From JBBWZH01 sp035544115 (GTDB taxonomy: Bacteria; Actinomycetota; Actinomycetes; Mycobacteriales; CADCTP01), in the NCBI GenBank assembly GCA_963714145.1, contig OY970235.1:9610001-9674000 (forward strand): a stretch of DNA of 64,000 nucleotides, written 5' to 3'. The notes beneath the pieces were generated by a model. That model saw only the letters and a list, made by a program, of their open reading frames with translations. It was not told the origin of the DNA and did no database searches. A program made the translations under genes and the position numbers. Below are positions 24,641 to 33,481 of this stretch, one piece after another; position 1 is the first letter of the stretch, and each line of letters opens with the position of its first letter.

Positions 24641-26062
24641 TCAGCGGCCGGAGACCTCGCGCTCGGCCAGCAGGTCGCCCTGCCGGGGCACGGCCTTGGC
24701 CGGCATCGGCACCACCGAGTCGCCGCTGACCAGCACCGGGCCCTGCACCGACCGGGCCAGCGCCTCCACCGGCTGCGGCCCGGGCAGCTCCTCGTCCACC
24801 ACCTTCAGGTCGTTCAGCTGCCGGGCGGTGACCAGCACCCGGGTCTCCAGCGAGCCGACCGCCTCGTTGTACTTCTTCACCGCCTTGTTCAGCGAGTCAC
24901 CCACCCCGCTGAGGTGGCTGCCCATCGTGGCCAGCCGGCTGTAGAGGGTGCGGGCCAGCGTGTGCACCTGCCGGGCGTTGCGGGCCAGCGCCTCCTGCCG
25001 CCACGCGTAGCCGACCGTGCGCAGCAGCGCGATCAGCGTGGACGGCGTGGCGATCACGATGTTCCGCTCGAACGCGTACTCCAGCAGCCCCGGCTCCTGC
25101 TCCAGCCCGGCGTTCAGGAACGCGTCCGCCGGCACGAAGCAGACGACGAACTCCGGGCTCGGGTCGAACCGCTGCCAGTACCGCTTGTCGGCCAGCTGGT
25201 CGATGTGGTTGCGCAGGTGCCGGGCGTGCGCCTTGAGCCGGGCGGTGCGGGTGGCCTCGTCCCGGGCCTCCATCGCCTCCAGGTAGCCGATGAACGAGAC
25301 CTTCGCGTCCACCACGACGTTCTTCCCGCCGGCCAGCCGGACGATCAGATCCGGCCGCAGCACGCCGTCCTCGCCGGTCGAGGTCTGCTGCTCGTCGAAG
25401 TCGCAGTGCGACACCATCCCGGCCGCCTCGACCACCCGGCGCAGCTGCAGCTCACCCCACCGGCCCCGGACCTGCGGCGCCCGCAGCGCGGTGACCAGTT
25501 GCGCGGTCTCCACCCGGAGCTGCTCGGAGCTCTGCCGCATCGTGCCGACCTGCTGCAACAGCGCCTGATACGCGCCCTCGCGGTCCTTCTCCACCGTGCG
25601 GATCTGGGTCTCGACCTTGCCGAGGGTCTCCTTCAGCGGCCCGACGATGTTCTCGATCGCCTGCTGCCGGGCGGCCAGGTCGCCGCTGGCCACGGTGCCG
25701 GCCTGGCTCAGCCGGGTCTCGGCCAGGGCGAGGAACGCCTCGGTGTTCTGCCGCAGCGCGTCCGCCGACAGCGCCTGGAACGTCTCGCGGACCCGGGATT
25801 CGTTCTCGGCCAGCGCGGCCGCCTTCTCCGCCGCGGCCGCCCGCTCGGCCGCCAGCGTGGCCCGCAGGCCGGCCAGCTCGTCCGCGGCCTGCCGCTCCCG
25901 GTAGTCGTGTTCGTCCAGCTCGGCGTGCAACCGGTCCCGCTCGGCGCGCAGCGCGTTCCGCTCCGCGGTCACTCCGGCCGAGTTTCCCCGGGCGGCGAGC
26001 AGGCCGGCGCCCAGCCCGACCAGCAGGGCGCCGAGGCACAGTACGAGCGTCGTCGCATCCAT
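24641..26062 (-). CDS. rmuC: RmuC-family nuclease-like protein
   Basis: 473 residues from ATG at 26062. There is one N-terminal membrane helix (LVLCLGALLVGLGAGLLAA), a long coiled coil (about residues 35-165, rich in Ala/Glu/Arg), and the RmuC core with RGRWGELQLRRVVEAAGM, VVVDAKVSFIGYLEAM, SPEFVVCFVPADAFLNAGLEQ and VIATPSTLIALLRTVGYAWRQE. RmuC proteins limit recombination at inverted repeats in E. coli and carry a restriction-endonuclease-like core; the biochemical role is not settled. The C-terminal tail is variable. Confidence 0.93.
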   Translation of the reverse strand: MDATTLVLCLGALLVGLGAGLLAARGNSAGVTAERNALRAERDRLHAELDEHDYRERQAADELAGLRATLAAERAAAAEKAAALAENESRVRETFQALSADALRQNTEAFLALAETRLSQAGTVASGDLAARQQAIENIVGPLKETLGKVETQIRTVEKDREGAYQALLQQVGTMRQSSEQLRVETAQLVTALRAPQVRGRWGELQLRRVVEAAGMVSHCDFDEQQTSTGEDGVLRPDLIVRLAGGKNVVVDAKVSFIGYLEAMEARDEATRTARLKAHARHLRNHIDQLADKRYWQRFDPSPEFVVCFVPADAFLNAGLEQEPGLLEYAFERNIVIATPSTLIALLRTVGYAWRQEALARNARQVHTLARTLYSRLATMGSHLSGVGDSLNKAVKKYNEAVGSLETRVLVTARQLNDLKVVDEELPGPQPVEALARSVQGPVLVSGDSVVPMPAKAVPRQGDLLAEREVSGR

Positions 26063-26162
26063 GTCTGAAATGGTCGCAGCGCACCCGGCTCGTCCCGGGC
26101 CGCCACGCCGCGTGCGCACGCGTGAGCACCCGGCGGTGCGCACCCGCGCAGCGGCTGCTCGG

Positions 26163-27443
26163 TCAGTGCAGGCCGCGTTGCGGGCCGCGGCGGAGCTGGG
26201 CCGGCCGCGGGCCGCTGTCCGGGCGGACGCCGATGGCGGCGGCGGCGGCCTGGTAGCGGTCGGTGTAGTCGCCGGTCTCGGCCAGGTCCGGGTAGCGGGC
26301 GGCGAGCGCGGCGGCGAGCTCGCCGGCCCGCCAGAAGTTGGACGGCACCAGCCGGCGCGAGTCCACCGCGAGGGCGCCCAGCACAGCCGCCTCGTCCGGC
26401 CGGTTCAGGCTGACCAGCACCAGGCCCAGGTCGATCCGGGCGGTCGCCAGCCGGCGGGCCGAGATCGCGGTCCGGATCACCTCCAGGGCGTGGCCCTCGG
26501 CCGCCGGGTCGCCCAGCCAGGTCAGCGCGGTGGCGGTGTAGCTGGTCAGCTTCCGCGCGTCGAAGACGAAGTGGTGATCCGGCGGGCCTTCCGGTTGGCG
26601 TTCCAGCGCGGCCGCGGCCCGGCTAAGCGCGTCCTGCACGATCGACGCGTCGCCGAGCCGGGCAGCTGCCCGCGCCTCCTGAGCGGCCAGCTGCACCGCG
26701 GCGGACCGGCCGGGCGGTGCGATCTGCTGCCCGGCCCGGGCCAGCGACACCGCCTCCGGCCACGCCTGGTCGACCACCGCCTCCCAGGCCGCGCCCTCCA
26801 CCGCCCAGGCCACCAGCTCCGCCTCGGCGGTCTCCCGACCGATCGAGGTGGCCGTGTCCCGGGCGATCCGGGCCGCGATCCGGTGTCCGAGGTCGACGTG
26901 CACGGTGGCGGCCAGCAGCGCCAGCCAGCCACCGGCGACCAGCAGCCGGCGGCGCTGGTCCAGCGTGGTGCGGCCGTCCAGCAGCCGCACCACGTCCCGG
27001 GATCGGCGCCGGATGATCAGGAGCAGCTCGGCCGGCGGGGTCCGGATGTACCGCCGGGCGAGGTCGGCGACGGCCAGGTCGACCGCCCGCAGCGCGGTCG
27101 CCCCGACATCGGAGGCCTCCGCCCGCCGGTTGAGCTCCAGCAGCTCGACATCCAGATCGTCCGCATCGTCCCCGCGCGGAGCCGCCGCCGGTTCGCCGAA
27201 GAGCACGACCGGCGGTACGTCGTATGCCCCCGCCAGCAGGTCGCGGTAGAGCTCGCTGGGCCGGTGCGCCCCGGACTCCCAGCGGCGGACCGCTCGGACC
27301 AGGTGCTCCAGATCAGGCAGGCTCTCACCGCGGCGGGCGGCCTCAGTTCGAAGCCGCCGGGCCAGCTCACGCCGACCCCACTGGCGAGCCGCACGCAACT
27401 CGACCAACCGCGACGCATATCGGGGTAGGGGTTCCCCGTCCAC
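26163..27443 (-). CDS. XRE-type regulator with helical (TPR-like) C-terminus
   Basis: 426 residues if started at GTG 27443; in-frame sequence continues upstream to an ATG at 27554, and the true start is unsure. The N-terminus SRLVELRAARQWGRRELARRLRTEAARRG...LVRAVRRWESGAHRPSELYRDLLA is a helix-turn-helix of the XRE type. The remainder is alpha-helical with TPR-like pairs (AVEGAAWEAVVDQAWPEAVSLARAGQQ; ALTWLGDPAAEGHALEVIRTA). Such proteins are numerous in actinomycetes and often sense peptides or small signals. Neighbours give no target. It starts the segment that breaks the usual rmuC-ychF neighbourhood. Confidence 0.75.
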   Translation of the reverse strand: MDGEPLPRYASRLVELRAARQWGRRELARRLRTEAARRGESLPDLEHLVRAVRRWESGAHRPSELYRDLLAGAYDVPPVVLFGEPAAAPRGDDADDLDVELLELNRRAEASDVGATALRAVDLAVADLARRYIRTPPAELLLIIRRRSRDVVRLLDGRTTLDQRRRLLVAGGWLALLAATVHVDLGHRIAARIARDTATSIGRETAEAELVAWAVEGAAWEAVVDQAWPEAVSLARAGQQIAPPGRSAAVQLAAQEARAAARLGDASIVQDALSRAAAALERQPEGPPDHHFVFDARKLTSYTATALTWLGDPAAEGHALEVIRTAISARRLATARIDLGLVLVSLNRPDEAAVLGALAVDSRRLVPSNFWRAGELAAALAARYPDLAETGDYTDRYQAAAAAIGVRPDSGPRPAQLRRGPQRGLH

Positions 27444-27581
27444 CTTCGTGACGTTACCGCGATATACGTGTTCTGTCGTGTCCGCTAGGACTTTGCTGAC
27501 CCTGGTCTGTCCGATGATTGGCCGATGTGCCCCGACTGGGTGGTGGCATGACAATTGAACCGGTCAGCTGGAGCCGGTCGG

Positions 27582-28361
27582 TCAATCGAATGCCGGCCGG
27601 CCGGTTTCCCATAGCTCACCCAGGTGATAGGCGAACCGGTCGAACAGGCCGTCCCGCTGCCGGCGGCGCAGGTGCAGCATCGGCGACTCGTGCCCGACCA
27701 ACCGGGCCAAGTGCGGAGTGATCAGCATGTCGTCATCGAAACGGAACAGCGACAGCGCGATGTGCTGGTCGGAGAAGCGGGCCTCGACGCCCGGGACGTC
27801 CCGCATCCGGGCCAGTTCGTCCAGGGTGACCTTGATCCGGACGCTGACCGTCAGCGGCACCCCCTCCTGCTCCTCGCGGCGGCGGGTGATCTCGCTGGTC
27901 GGGTCGCCGAGCAGGAACCGGACCGCGCAGCCGTTCTCGGCCCGGCGCCGCAGCACCGCGCGCAGGCTGGACTGTTCCAGCCAGAGGAAATAGCAGGTGT
28001 AGCCGGCAAAAGTCAGTTCGTTCTGGGCGCCCGATATCAGGCTGCGCCAGACGCCGCTCGGGCAGGTCGACCGGAATGGGTAGGCCGCGACAATCTCGCG
28101 GTCCGGACCGGTCTTGACCGTGGTACGCAAGGCCTCCGGCCACAACACCGTCTCATCGACCCCTAACACATCGGAAGCGGCCCAGCGATGCCGCGGATGC
28201 GGCAGCCGGCCCTCGTCGGACAACCATCGGGCCACGGTCTTCACATCTACCCGACACGCTGATGCTAAATCGCGCTCAGTCTTTTTGGCATCTGCCATTG
28301 CATGCCGAAGTGCATCATTTGCCACCGCCAGACCCCGTTTCCTGGACATGAGGGACACCAT
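27582..28361 (-). CDS. HTH regulator with DUF5919-like C-terminal domain
   Basis: 259 residues from ATG at 28361; ATG at 28349 is a close alternative. The N-terminal helix-turn-helix is NDALRHAMADAKKTERDLASACRVDVKTVARWLSDEGRLPHPRHRW. It is followed by a domain of about 170 residues starting YPFRSTCPSGVWRSLI, with GYTCYFLWLEQSSLRAVLRRRAENGCAVRFLLGDP and TPHLARLVGHESPMLHLRRRQRDGLFDRFAYHLGELWE. That pattern is what I associate with DUF5919, a phospholipase-D-like fold found in actinobacterial XRE regulators. Third-position GC is lower at its 5' end than in surrounding genes. It diverges from the next small gene. Confidence 0.75.
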   Translation of the reverse strand: MVSLMSRKRGLAVANDALRHAMADAKKTERDLASACRVDVKTVARWLSDEGRLPHPRHRWAASDVLGVDETVLWPEALRTTVKTGPDREIVAAYPFRSTCPSGVWRSLISGAQNELTFAGYTCYFLWLEQSSLRAVLRRRAENGCAVRFLLGDPTSEITRRREEQEGVPLTVSVRIKVTLDELARMRDVPGVEARFSDQHIALSLFRFDDDMLITPHLARLVGHESPMLHLRRRQRDGLFDRFAYHLGELWETGRPAFD

Positions 28362-28406
28362 CGTGAGCTGGCCCTGGAACGTCCCTCCTGTCCGCAAGAC
28401 GTGGTT

Positions 28407-28820
28407 ATGACGGGCCGCTCGAATCGAGACGCTTGCCGCGTGATCGGACCGTTACGCAGAGAAGCTTCGACTCTTGTCCGCGCTTGGCTCCTCACTGAAG
28501 GTGACCAGGCGCTCGGTGGAGAGACGATCCTCGTGCTCCACCGTGACGCCCTCCGCCGCACCATCACCGTCGTCTGGGACACCGGCCAACGAGTCAGGAT
28601 CGACGGTGACCGCTGGATCCTGCTGGCCTGCCGGGGTCGGGCGGCCGGCGTCGACGGGATCCCGCCGGGCCACGACGGCGGCCACCCGGTCGCCGATCTG
28701 CCGATGACACCCCGTGGTCGCCTCACCGCCCGCCGAACCCTGGACGAGCGCGCCGACCCGTTCGGGACGGTCGATTCGTCCCGCCGGTCCGGCCCGTTGC
28801 CCGGGCGACCGACCCGATGA
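28407..28820 (+). CDS. small hypothetical protein
   Basis: 137 residues from ATG at 28407. No family recognised. The middle (VRAWLLTEGDQALGGETILVLHRDALRRTITVVWDTGQRVRIDGDRWILLACRG) reads like a compact beta-rich domain; the C-terminus is Arg/Pro-rich. Codon third positions are GC-rich from about codon 25 on, and a strong hairpin starts three bases past the stop, both favouring a real gene. It diverges from the DUF5919-like regulator, suggesting it may be that regulator's target or partner. No clear ribosome site is present. Confidence 0.5.
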   Translation: MTGRSNRDACRVIGPLRREASTLVRAWLLTEGDQALGGETILVLHRDALRRTITVVWDTGQRVRIDGDRWILLACRGRAAGVDGIPPGHDGGHPVADLPMTPRGRLTARRTLDERADPFGTVDSSRRSGPLPGRPTR

Positions 28821-28823
28821 GCC

Positions 28824-28861
28824 CCCGCGGGCGACGGCCTCCCCCCGCCGCCGCCCGCGGG
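28824..28861 (+). terminator. GC hairpin after the small hypothetical gene
   Basis: CCCGCGGGCG (28824-28833) pairs perfectly with CGCCCGCGGG (28852-28861); CGG/CCG pairs extend the stem past one mismatch. No U-tract, as is usual in this base composition. Confidence 0.6.
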
Positions 28862-29124
28862 TCGTGTCCCGCCACACCGCCGCCGGCTGCCGAGTTCGCC
28901 GTGACGCTGCCGGCCGGACGCCGTGACCTCCGATGCGTGGTACGCGCTGACCACGCTGGCGGTCGGCGAGCCGGCGGCGGTCACGCGGTTCGCGGACGAC
29001 GAGGCCGTGATGCCCCTCGTAGAACCGACTGTCCCACCTGGGCCAGTTGGACGGCCCGGCCGGGTGTTGGAAGCGCCACGACCGGGGTTGATTCCAACCC
29101 CTCCACAACAGGGAGTCGAGACCC
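28862..29124. other. gene-free stretch with a possible coding remnant
   Basis: Between 28821 and 29124 no complete gene is supported. From about 28923 to 29020 one + frame (starting MTSDAWYALTTLAVGEPAAVTRF) has coding-like third-position GC and then loses it, which looks like the stump of a degraded gene. The last 20 bases hold the GGGAG ribosome site of the next gene. Confidence 0.4.
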
Positions 29125-29505
29125 ATGACGAAGTCTGCCCGAACCTGGATCCGCCGCGCGTGCGTGGTCGTCGCGCTGGCCCTGGTCGCCGTGCTGGTGG
29201 CGTTATTAGCCGCCGGCGGCTGGTCGGCGCCGGTCGTGCCGGTGGTGCTGCTCGTCGGCGCGCTGGTGCTCGTCGACCAGGTCGCCGTGAGCGCCTACAC
29301 CGCAGTCGACTGCAACGCGATCGGCCACGCGAACTACGTGCTCGGCATGCGCGCGAAGCGCGAGGACTTGAGCCGCGCGTTCTGGCTCGGTATCCGAGCC
29401 TCAACCGACGAGATCGTCGACGAGCTGGCGCGCCGGCCGGCTGAGCGCGTGGCCGCCGCGTTCCGGCAAGTGGAGCGTGAGGAGCGCGAGCGGGGCGAGC
29501 AGTGA
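29125..29505 (+). CDS. small two-helix membrane protein
   Basis: 126 residues from ATG at 29125 with GGGAG upstream. Two adjoining hydrophobic segments (VVVALALVAVLVALLAAGG and VVPVVLLVGALVLVDQVAV) occupy residues about 14-58. A soluble tail follows with AIGHANYVLGMRAKREDLSRAFWLGIRASTDEIVDELARR and a charged C-terminus (REERERGEQ). No family recognised. It overlaps the next small gene by GTGA at 29502. The pair resembles accessory genes of actinomycete integrative elements in size and arrangement; that is inference only. Confidence 0.6.
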   Translation: MTKSARTWIRRACVVVALALVAVLVALLAAGGWSAPVVPVVLLVGALVLVDQVAVSAYTAVDCNAIGHANYVLGMRAKREDLSRAFWLGIRASTDEIVDELARRPAERVAAAFRQVEREERERGEQ

Positions 29506-29790
29506 CGGCCGTCTCGCCGGCCCCGCGGGGCGCAATCGAGGGGTACTCACCGGGGCGCGTGGTCGGCGTGCTCGTGCGGCACCTGCAGCAGGCCGGACAG
29601 CTGCCGGCCGGGTCGCTGGTCGACGCGCTGGCCGGTCTGGACTCGGCCGTCTCGACACTATGGAGACCCGCTCCGATCAGCGTTGGCGCGTGGAGCCATG
29701 GCGATGGCCGCCCTGCTGCCCCCGGCCGCTGCGGACCAGGCGCGGACCAGTGGGAGGGCAGGGGCCGGCGACCTGCCCGAACGCCGGCGG

Positions 29791-29801
<11 letters not shown>
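29502..29801 (+). CDS. small hypothetical protein, probably truncated
   Basis: 99 residues from GTG at 29502 (GTGA overlap with the membrane protein gene). The first 55 residues (GYSPGRVVGVLVRHLQQAGQLPAGSLVDALAGLDSAVSTL) read as a normal helical protein. After that the frame loses coding character and becomes Arg/Gly/Pro-rich until it collides with the 3' end of ychF (11-base overlap), as if a longer gene had been cut when this segment joined the ychF side. Confidence 0.4.
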
Positions 29802-30864
<1,063 letters not shown>

Positions 30865-30895
30865 GCTGCCCGAGTCTAGGGAAGAGGCGGGGCGG

Positions 30896-30931
30896 TCCGG
30901 CCGGCCGGGCTGCGCTGCCCGGCCGGCCGGA
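30896..30931 (-). terminator. strong hairpin at the 3' end of the chitinase gene
   Basis: TCCGGCCGGCCGGGC (30896-30910) and its exact reverse complement (30917-30931) form a 15-base stem with a 6-base loop, four bases beyond the chitinase stop and 32 bases upstream of the ychF start. Confidence 0.7.
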
Positions 30932-30934
30932 AGC

Positions 30935-32320
30935 TCAGCGGAGGCCGGCGGCGATGGCGGCGGTCAGCGTGCCGTCGTCGCCGTCCAGCTCCCAGACCAT
31001 CGTGCCGCCGAGCCGGTTCGCCTTGACGTACCGGGTCTTCGCCGCGATCGCCGGCAGGTCGTCGTAGGACCAGAACGTGCTGCCGTCGTACAGCCAGGTG
31101 GCGCCGGCCCGCCGGTCGGTGAACCGCTGCCCGGGCAGCGTCTTGAGCACCTTGTAGTCCTCCACGCCGGCCTCGAAGGTGGCCGGTGCCGCGCCGGTGC
31201 CCGGTTGGTAGAGGCCGTGGTTGACGTCCGGCACGCCGGCCCAGCCGCGGCCGTAGTACGGGATGCCGAGCAGCAGCTTGCTGGCCGGTGCGCCGGCGCA
31301 CAGGTAACTGCGGATCGCCAGGTCGGCGCTGAACCGCTCGGGCGCCGGGTCGGCCGCCGGGGAGAGCAGCTGGGCCTGGTGGTTGGTCCCGGTCTCCCAG
31401 GTGCCGTGCAGGTCGTACCCCTGCACGGTGGCCCAGTCCAGGGAGCGGAACATCGACCGGACGTCGATGCCCGCGCTGATCTTCGCCGGTGCCGCCGGCA
31501 GGAACGCGGACAGCGCGTAGTGCCGGTGGGTCTGCCGCCCGTACGCGTCGAGCTGCCGGCGGAACTCGGCCAGCAGCAGGCTGTAGTTCCGCTTGTCCTC
31601 GGGCCGGATGATGTTGCCGGCGTTGCCTTCCGAGCCGGGCCACTCCCAGTCCAGGTCGATGCCGTCGAACACGCCGGCCGCCGCGCCGGGGCCGCCGGCC
31701 GGGTCGCCGGCCAGTTGCGGCAGGTTGCCCTTGATGAACAGGTCGATGCAGGAGGCCGCGAACGCGCGCCGGGACGCCGGGGTGAGCGCCGCGTCGGAGA
31801 AGTACTTCGAGAACGACCACCCGCCGAGCGAGACGAGCACGGACAGGTTCGGGTGCCGCGCCTTCAGCTTCCGCAACTGGTTGAAGTTCCCCCGCAGCGG
31901 CTGGTCCCAGCTGTCCGCCACACCGTCCACACTGGACGCCGCGTCGTAGGACCGCTGGTAGTCGGCGAACGCGTCACCGACACCCGCGGCGTTCGCCTCG
32001 AAGCAGCGGCCGTCCGCGCCGACGTTCTCGAAGGCGTAGTCGATGGTGTTCAGCCGCGCCGCCATGCCGGTGGTCTCGACATCCTTGGGGAAGAACGCGC
32101 GGCCGTAGATGCCCCACTGGACGAAGTAGCCGACCTTCCGGTACCGGTCCCCCCGATCGGCCACCGGGCCGCCCGCCCCGGCGCCGGCCGGCCCGGCGCT
32201 CGTGCCGCCGCCGGCCGCCGCGGCGGACGCACCGGGCACGGCCAGGCCCACACCGGCGAGCAGCACGGCCGCGGTGGCGGCCACGACAAGGCGGTTGGAC
32301 AGACTTCGCTGATCGGGCAT
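30935..32320 (-). CDS. secreted GH18 chitinase
   Basis: 461 residues from ATG at 32320 with TTGGAG seven bases upstream. A signal peptide (RLVVAATAAVLLAGVGLAVPGASA) is followed by a short Gly/Ala linker and one GH18 barrel. The active-site signature DGIDLDWEW is intact, with the catalytic Glu near residue 226. SLGGWSFSKYFSD, YALSAFLPA, YDLHGTWE and GGTMVWELDGDD match the usual substrate-binding strands. There is no separate chitin-binding domain. It should hydrolyse chitin outside the cell. Upstream CTAG-centred repeats resemble DasR operators, a known control of chitinase genes in streptomycetes. Confidence 0.94.
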   Translation of the reverse strand: MPDQRSLSNRLVVAATAAVLLAGVGLAVPGASAAAAGGGTSAGPAGAGAGGPVADRGDRYRKVGYFVQWGIYGRAFFPKDVETTGMAARLNTIDYAFENVGADGRCFEANAAGVGDAFADYQRSYDAASSVDGVADSWDQPLRGNFNQLRKLKARHPNLSVLVSLGGWSFSKYFSDAALTPASRRAFAASCIDLFIKGNLPQLAGDPAGGPGAAAGVFDGIDLDWEWPGSEGNAGNIIRPEDKRNYSLLLAEFRRQLDAYGRQTHRHYALSAFLPAAPAKISAGIDVRSMFRSLDWATVQGYDLHGTWETGTNHQAQLLSPAADPAPERFSADLAIRSYLCAGAPASKLLLGIPYYGRGWAGVPDVNHGLYQPGTGAAPATFEAGVEDYKVLKTLPGQRFTDRRAGATWLYDGSTFWSYDDLPAIAAKTRYVKANRLGGTMVWELDGDDGTLTAAIAAGLR

Positions 32321-32357
32321 GGCTGGCTCCAAGGAGCAACGGGTCCCGCCCACCGGT

Positions 32358-32393
32358 TCCCGGCTAGACCGGACTAGACCAGCCTAGGCCAGT
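32358..32393 (-). promoter_or_regulatory. three phased CTAG elements, DasR-like operators of the chitinase gene
   Basis: CTAG cores at 32364, 32374 and 32384 are exactly 10 bases apart. Read toward the chitinase, GCTGGTCTAGTCCGGT agrees with my recollection of the DasR consensus (ACTGGTCTAGACCAGT) at 13 of 16 positions; ACTGGCCTAGGCTGGT and CCGGTCTAGCCGGG are weaker relatives. The nearest core lies 44 bases ahead of the ATG, in promoter range. DasR responds to N-acetylglucosamine metabolites. Confidence 0.6.
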
Positions 32394-32398
32394 GGGTG

Positions 32399-33397
32399 TC
32401 AAGAGTGTCGATCGGCGAGGCCGCCCCGGCTGCCGCGCCGCCTGGCTGGGCCGTCGTCGATGGCCCAGGCCAGCAGGCCGGTGGTCGGTTCGGCGGGCGA
32501 GCCGGTCGTCGGCTCGGCGGGGGAGCCGGTGGTGGGTTCGGCCGGCGAGCCGGTGGTCGGTTCCGCGGGGGAGCCGGTGATCGGTTCGGCGGCCACCCGG
32601 GCCCGCGTCGGGGCCGGTGCGCTGGCTGCCGGCCTGGCTGGACGGGCCGGCCGGGTGGGTGTCCCGCTGGGCGCCGGCCGGGCCGGGCGGGTGCGCGGCG
32701 TCCCGGCGGGGGGCTGGGGTGGCTCGCGCCGGGCGTCGTCCGGCGCCGCGGCGGCGCGCAGTTCGGCGAGGCGGCCGCGGAGGCCGGCGATCATCAGGCG
32801 GAGCGCGTACTCGAAGCCGGCCGGGCCGTTGGGATCCATCCCGCCGGCGGCCGCGGCCGCGGTCAGGGTCGGGAACCGGGTGCCGGCGCTCAGCTCCGCG
32901 TGCATCACCTCGTTCCGGTCCTCCTCGGCCGGCCGGTTCGCGCTGGCCTGCTCCTCCAGCACGCAGCCGGTGACCAGGTTGCCCAGCGCGATCACCGAGT
33001 TCAGCGCCTCCGCCGGCGGGAAGCCGAGGCCGACCAGGATGGCCAGCAGCCGCTCGATGTGCGGCAGCGTCTCCCAGGTCGGCCGGTTGCCGGCGATCAC
33101 CAGCGCGCTGTCCGGGTGCGCCCGCAGGCTCAGCCAGATCGCGGTGGTCCGCTCGGTCAGCCACTCCCACCAGGGCTGGCCGGGCGCCGGCTCGTGCACC
33201 TCCGGCGGCACGGTGCCGGTGATGATCGCCTCGGCCATCAGGTCGAGCAGCTCGCGCTTGTTCCGGACGTGCCAGTACAGCGCGGGCGCCTGCACGCCGA
33301 GCCGGGCGGCAACCTGGCGCAGGGTCAGCCCGGCCAGGCCGGACTCGTCGAGCACCTCGATCGCGGCGTCGACCAGCTGCTGCCTGGTCACCGCCAC
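32399..33397 (-). CDS. TetR-family repressor with repetitive C-terminal tail
   Basis: 332 residues from GTG at 33397, chosen because GGGGAGG lies eight bases upstream of it but abuts the GTG at 33406. The N-terminal helix-turn-helix is AAIEVLDESGLAGLTLRQVAARLGVQAPALYWHVRNKRELLDLM. A TetR_C-type ligand domain follows (about residues 75-215, with GNRPTWETLPHIERLLAILVGLGF). The last 110 residues are Pro/Arg/Ala-rich and contain 4.7 copies of SPAEPTTG, unusual for TetR. Two palindromes in the divergent spacer are probably its operators, so it likely represses both itself and the ABC exporter. Confidence 0.9.
   Translation of the reverse strand: MAVTRQQLVDAAIEVLDESGLAGLTLRQVAARLGVQAPALYWHVRNKRELLDLMAEAIITGTVPPEVHEPAPGQPWWEWLTERTTAIWLSLRAHPDSALVIAGNRPTWETLPHIERLLAILVGLGFPPAEALNSVIALGNLVTGCVLEEQASANRPAEEDRNEVMHAELSAGTRFPTLTAAAAAGGMDPNGPAGFEYALRLMIAGLRGRLAELRAAAAPDDARREPPQPPAGTPRTRPARPAPSGTPTRPARPARPAASAPAPTRARVAAEPITGSPAEPTTGSPAEPTTGSPAEPTTGSPAEPTTGLLAWAIDDGPARRRGSRGGLADRHS
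32478..32589 (-). repeat. 24-base VNTR in the TetR gene tail
   Basis: Units at 32478, 32502, 32526 and 32550, plus a partial unit at 32574-32589. Each encodes SPAEPTTG; changes between units are few and mostly synonymous. Eight-codon units keep the frame, so copy number could vary between strains. Confidence 0.9.
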
Positions 33398-33434
33398 CGC
33401 CGCCACCTCCCCCGCGCCATCTCGCTTGACAGCT

Positions 33435-33447
33435 TAACGTCGTTAAA
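33435..33447. promoter_or_regulatory. TetR operator 1
   Basis: TTAACGTCGTTAA is a perfect palindrome around a central T. It begins two bases after TTGACA (33427-33432), a good -35 candidate for the rightward exporter promoter, so binding here would block RNA polymerase. Confidence 0.8.
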
Positions 33448-33460
33448 GCCACCCTGTCAT

Positions 33461-33473
33461 TAACGACGTTAAG
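33461..33473. promoter_or_regulatory. TetR operator 2
   Basis: TTAACGACGTTAA is a perfect palindrome matching operator 1 except for the central base, 26 bases from it centre to centre. It runs into the AAGGAGA ribosome site of the ATPase gene. Confidence 0.8.
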
Positions 33474-33481
33474 GAGATTGC

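Noticed and set aside
28265..29404. Long minus-strand open frame across the small-gene region
   Set aside because: Translation is almost pure Arg/Ser/Pro and lies opposite better supported small genes with ribosome sites.
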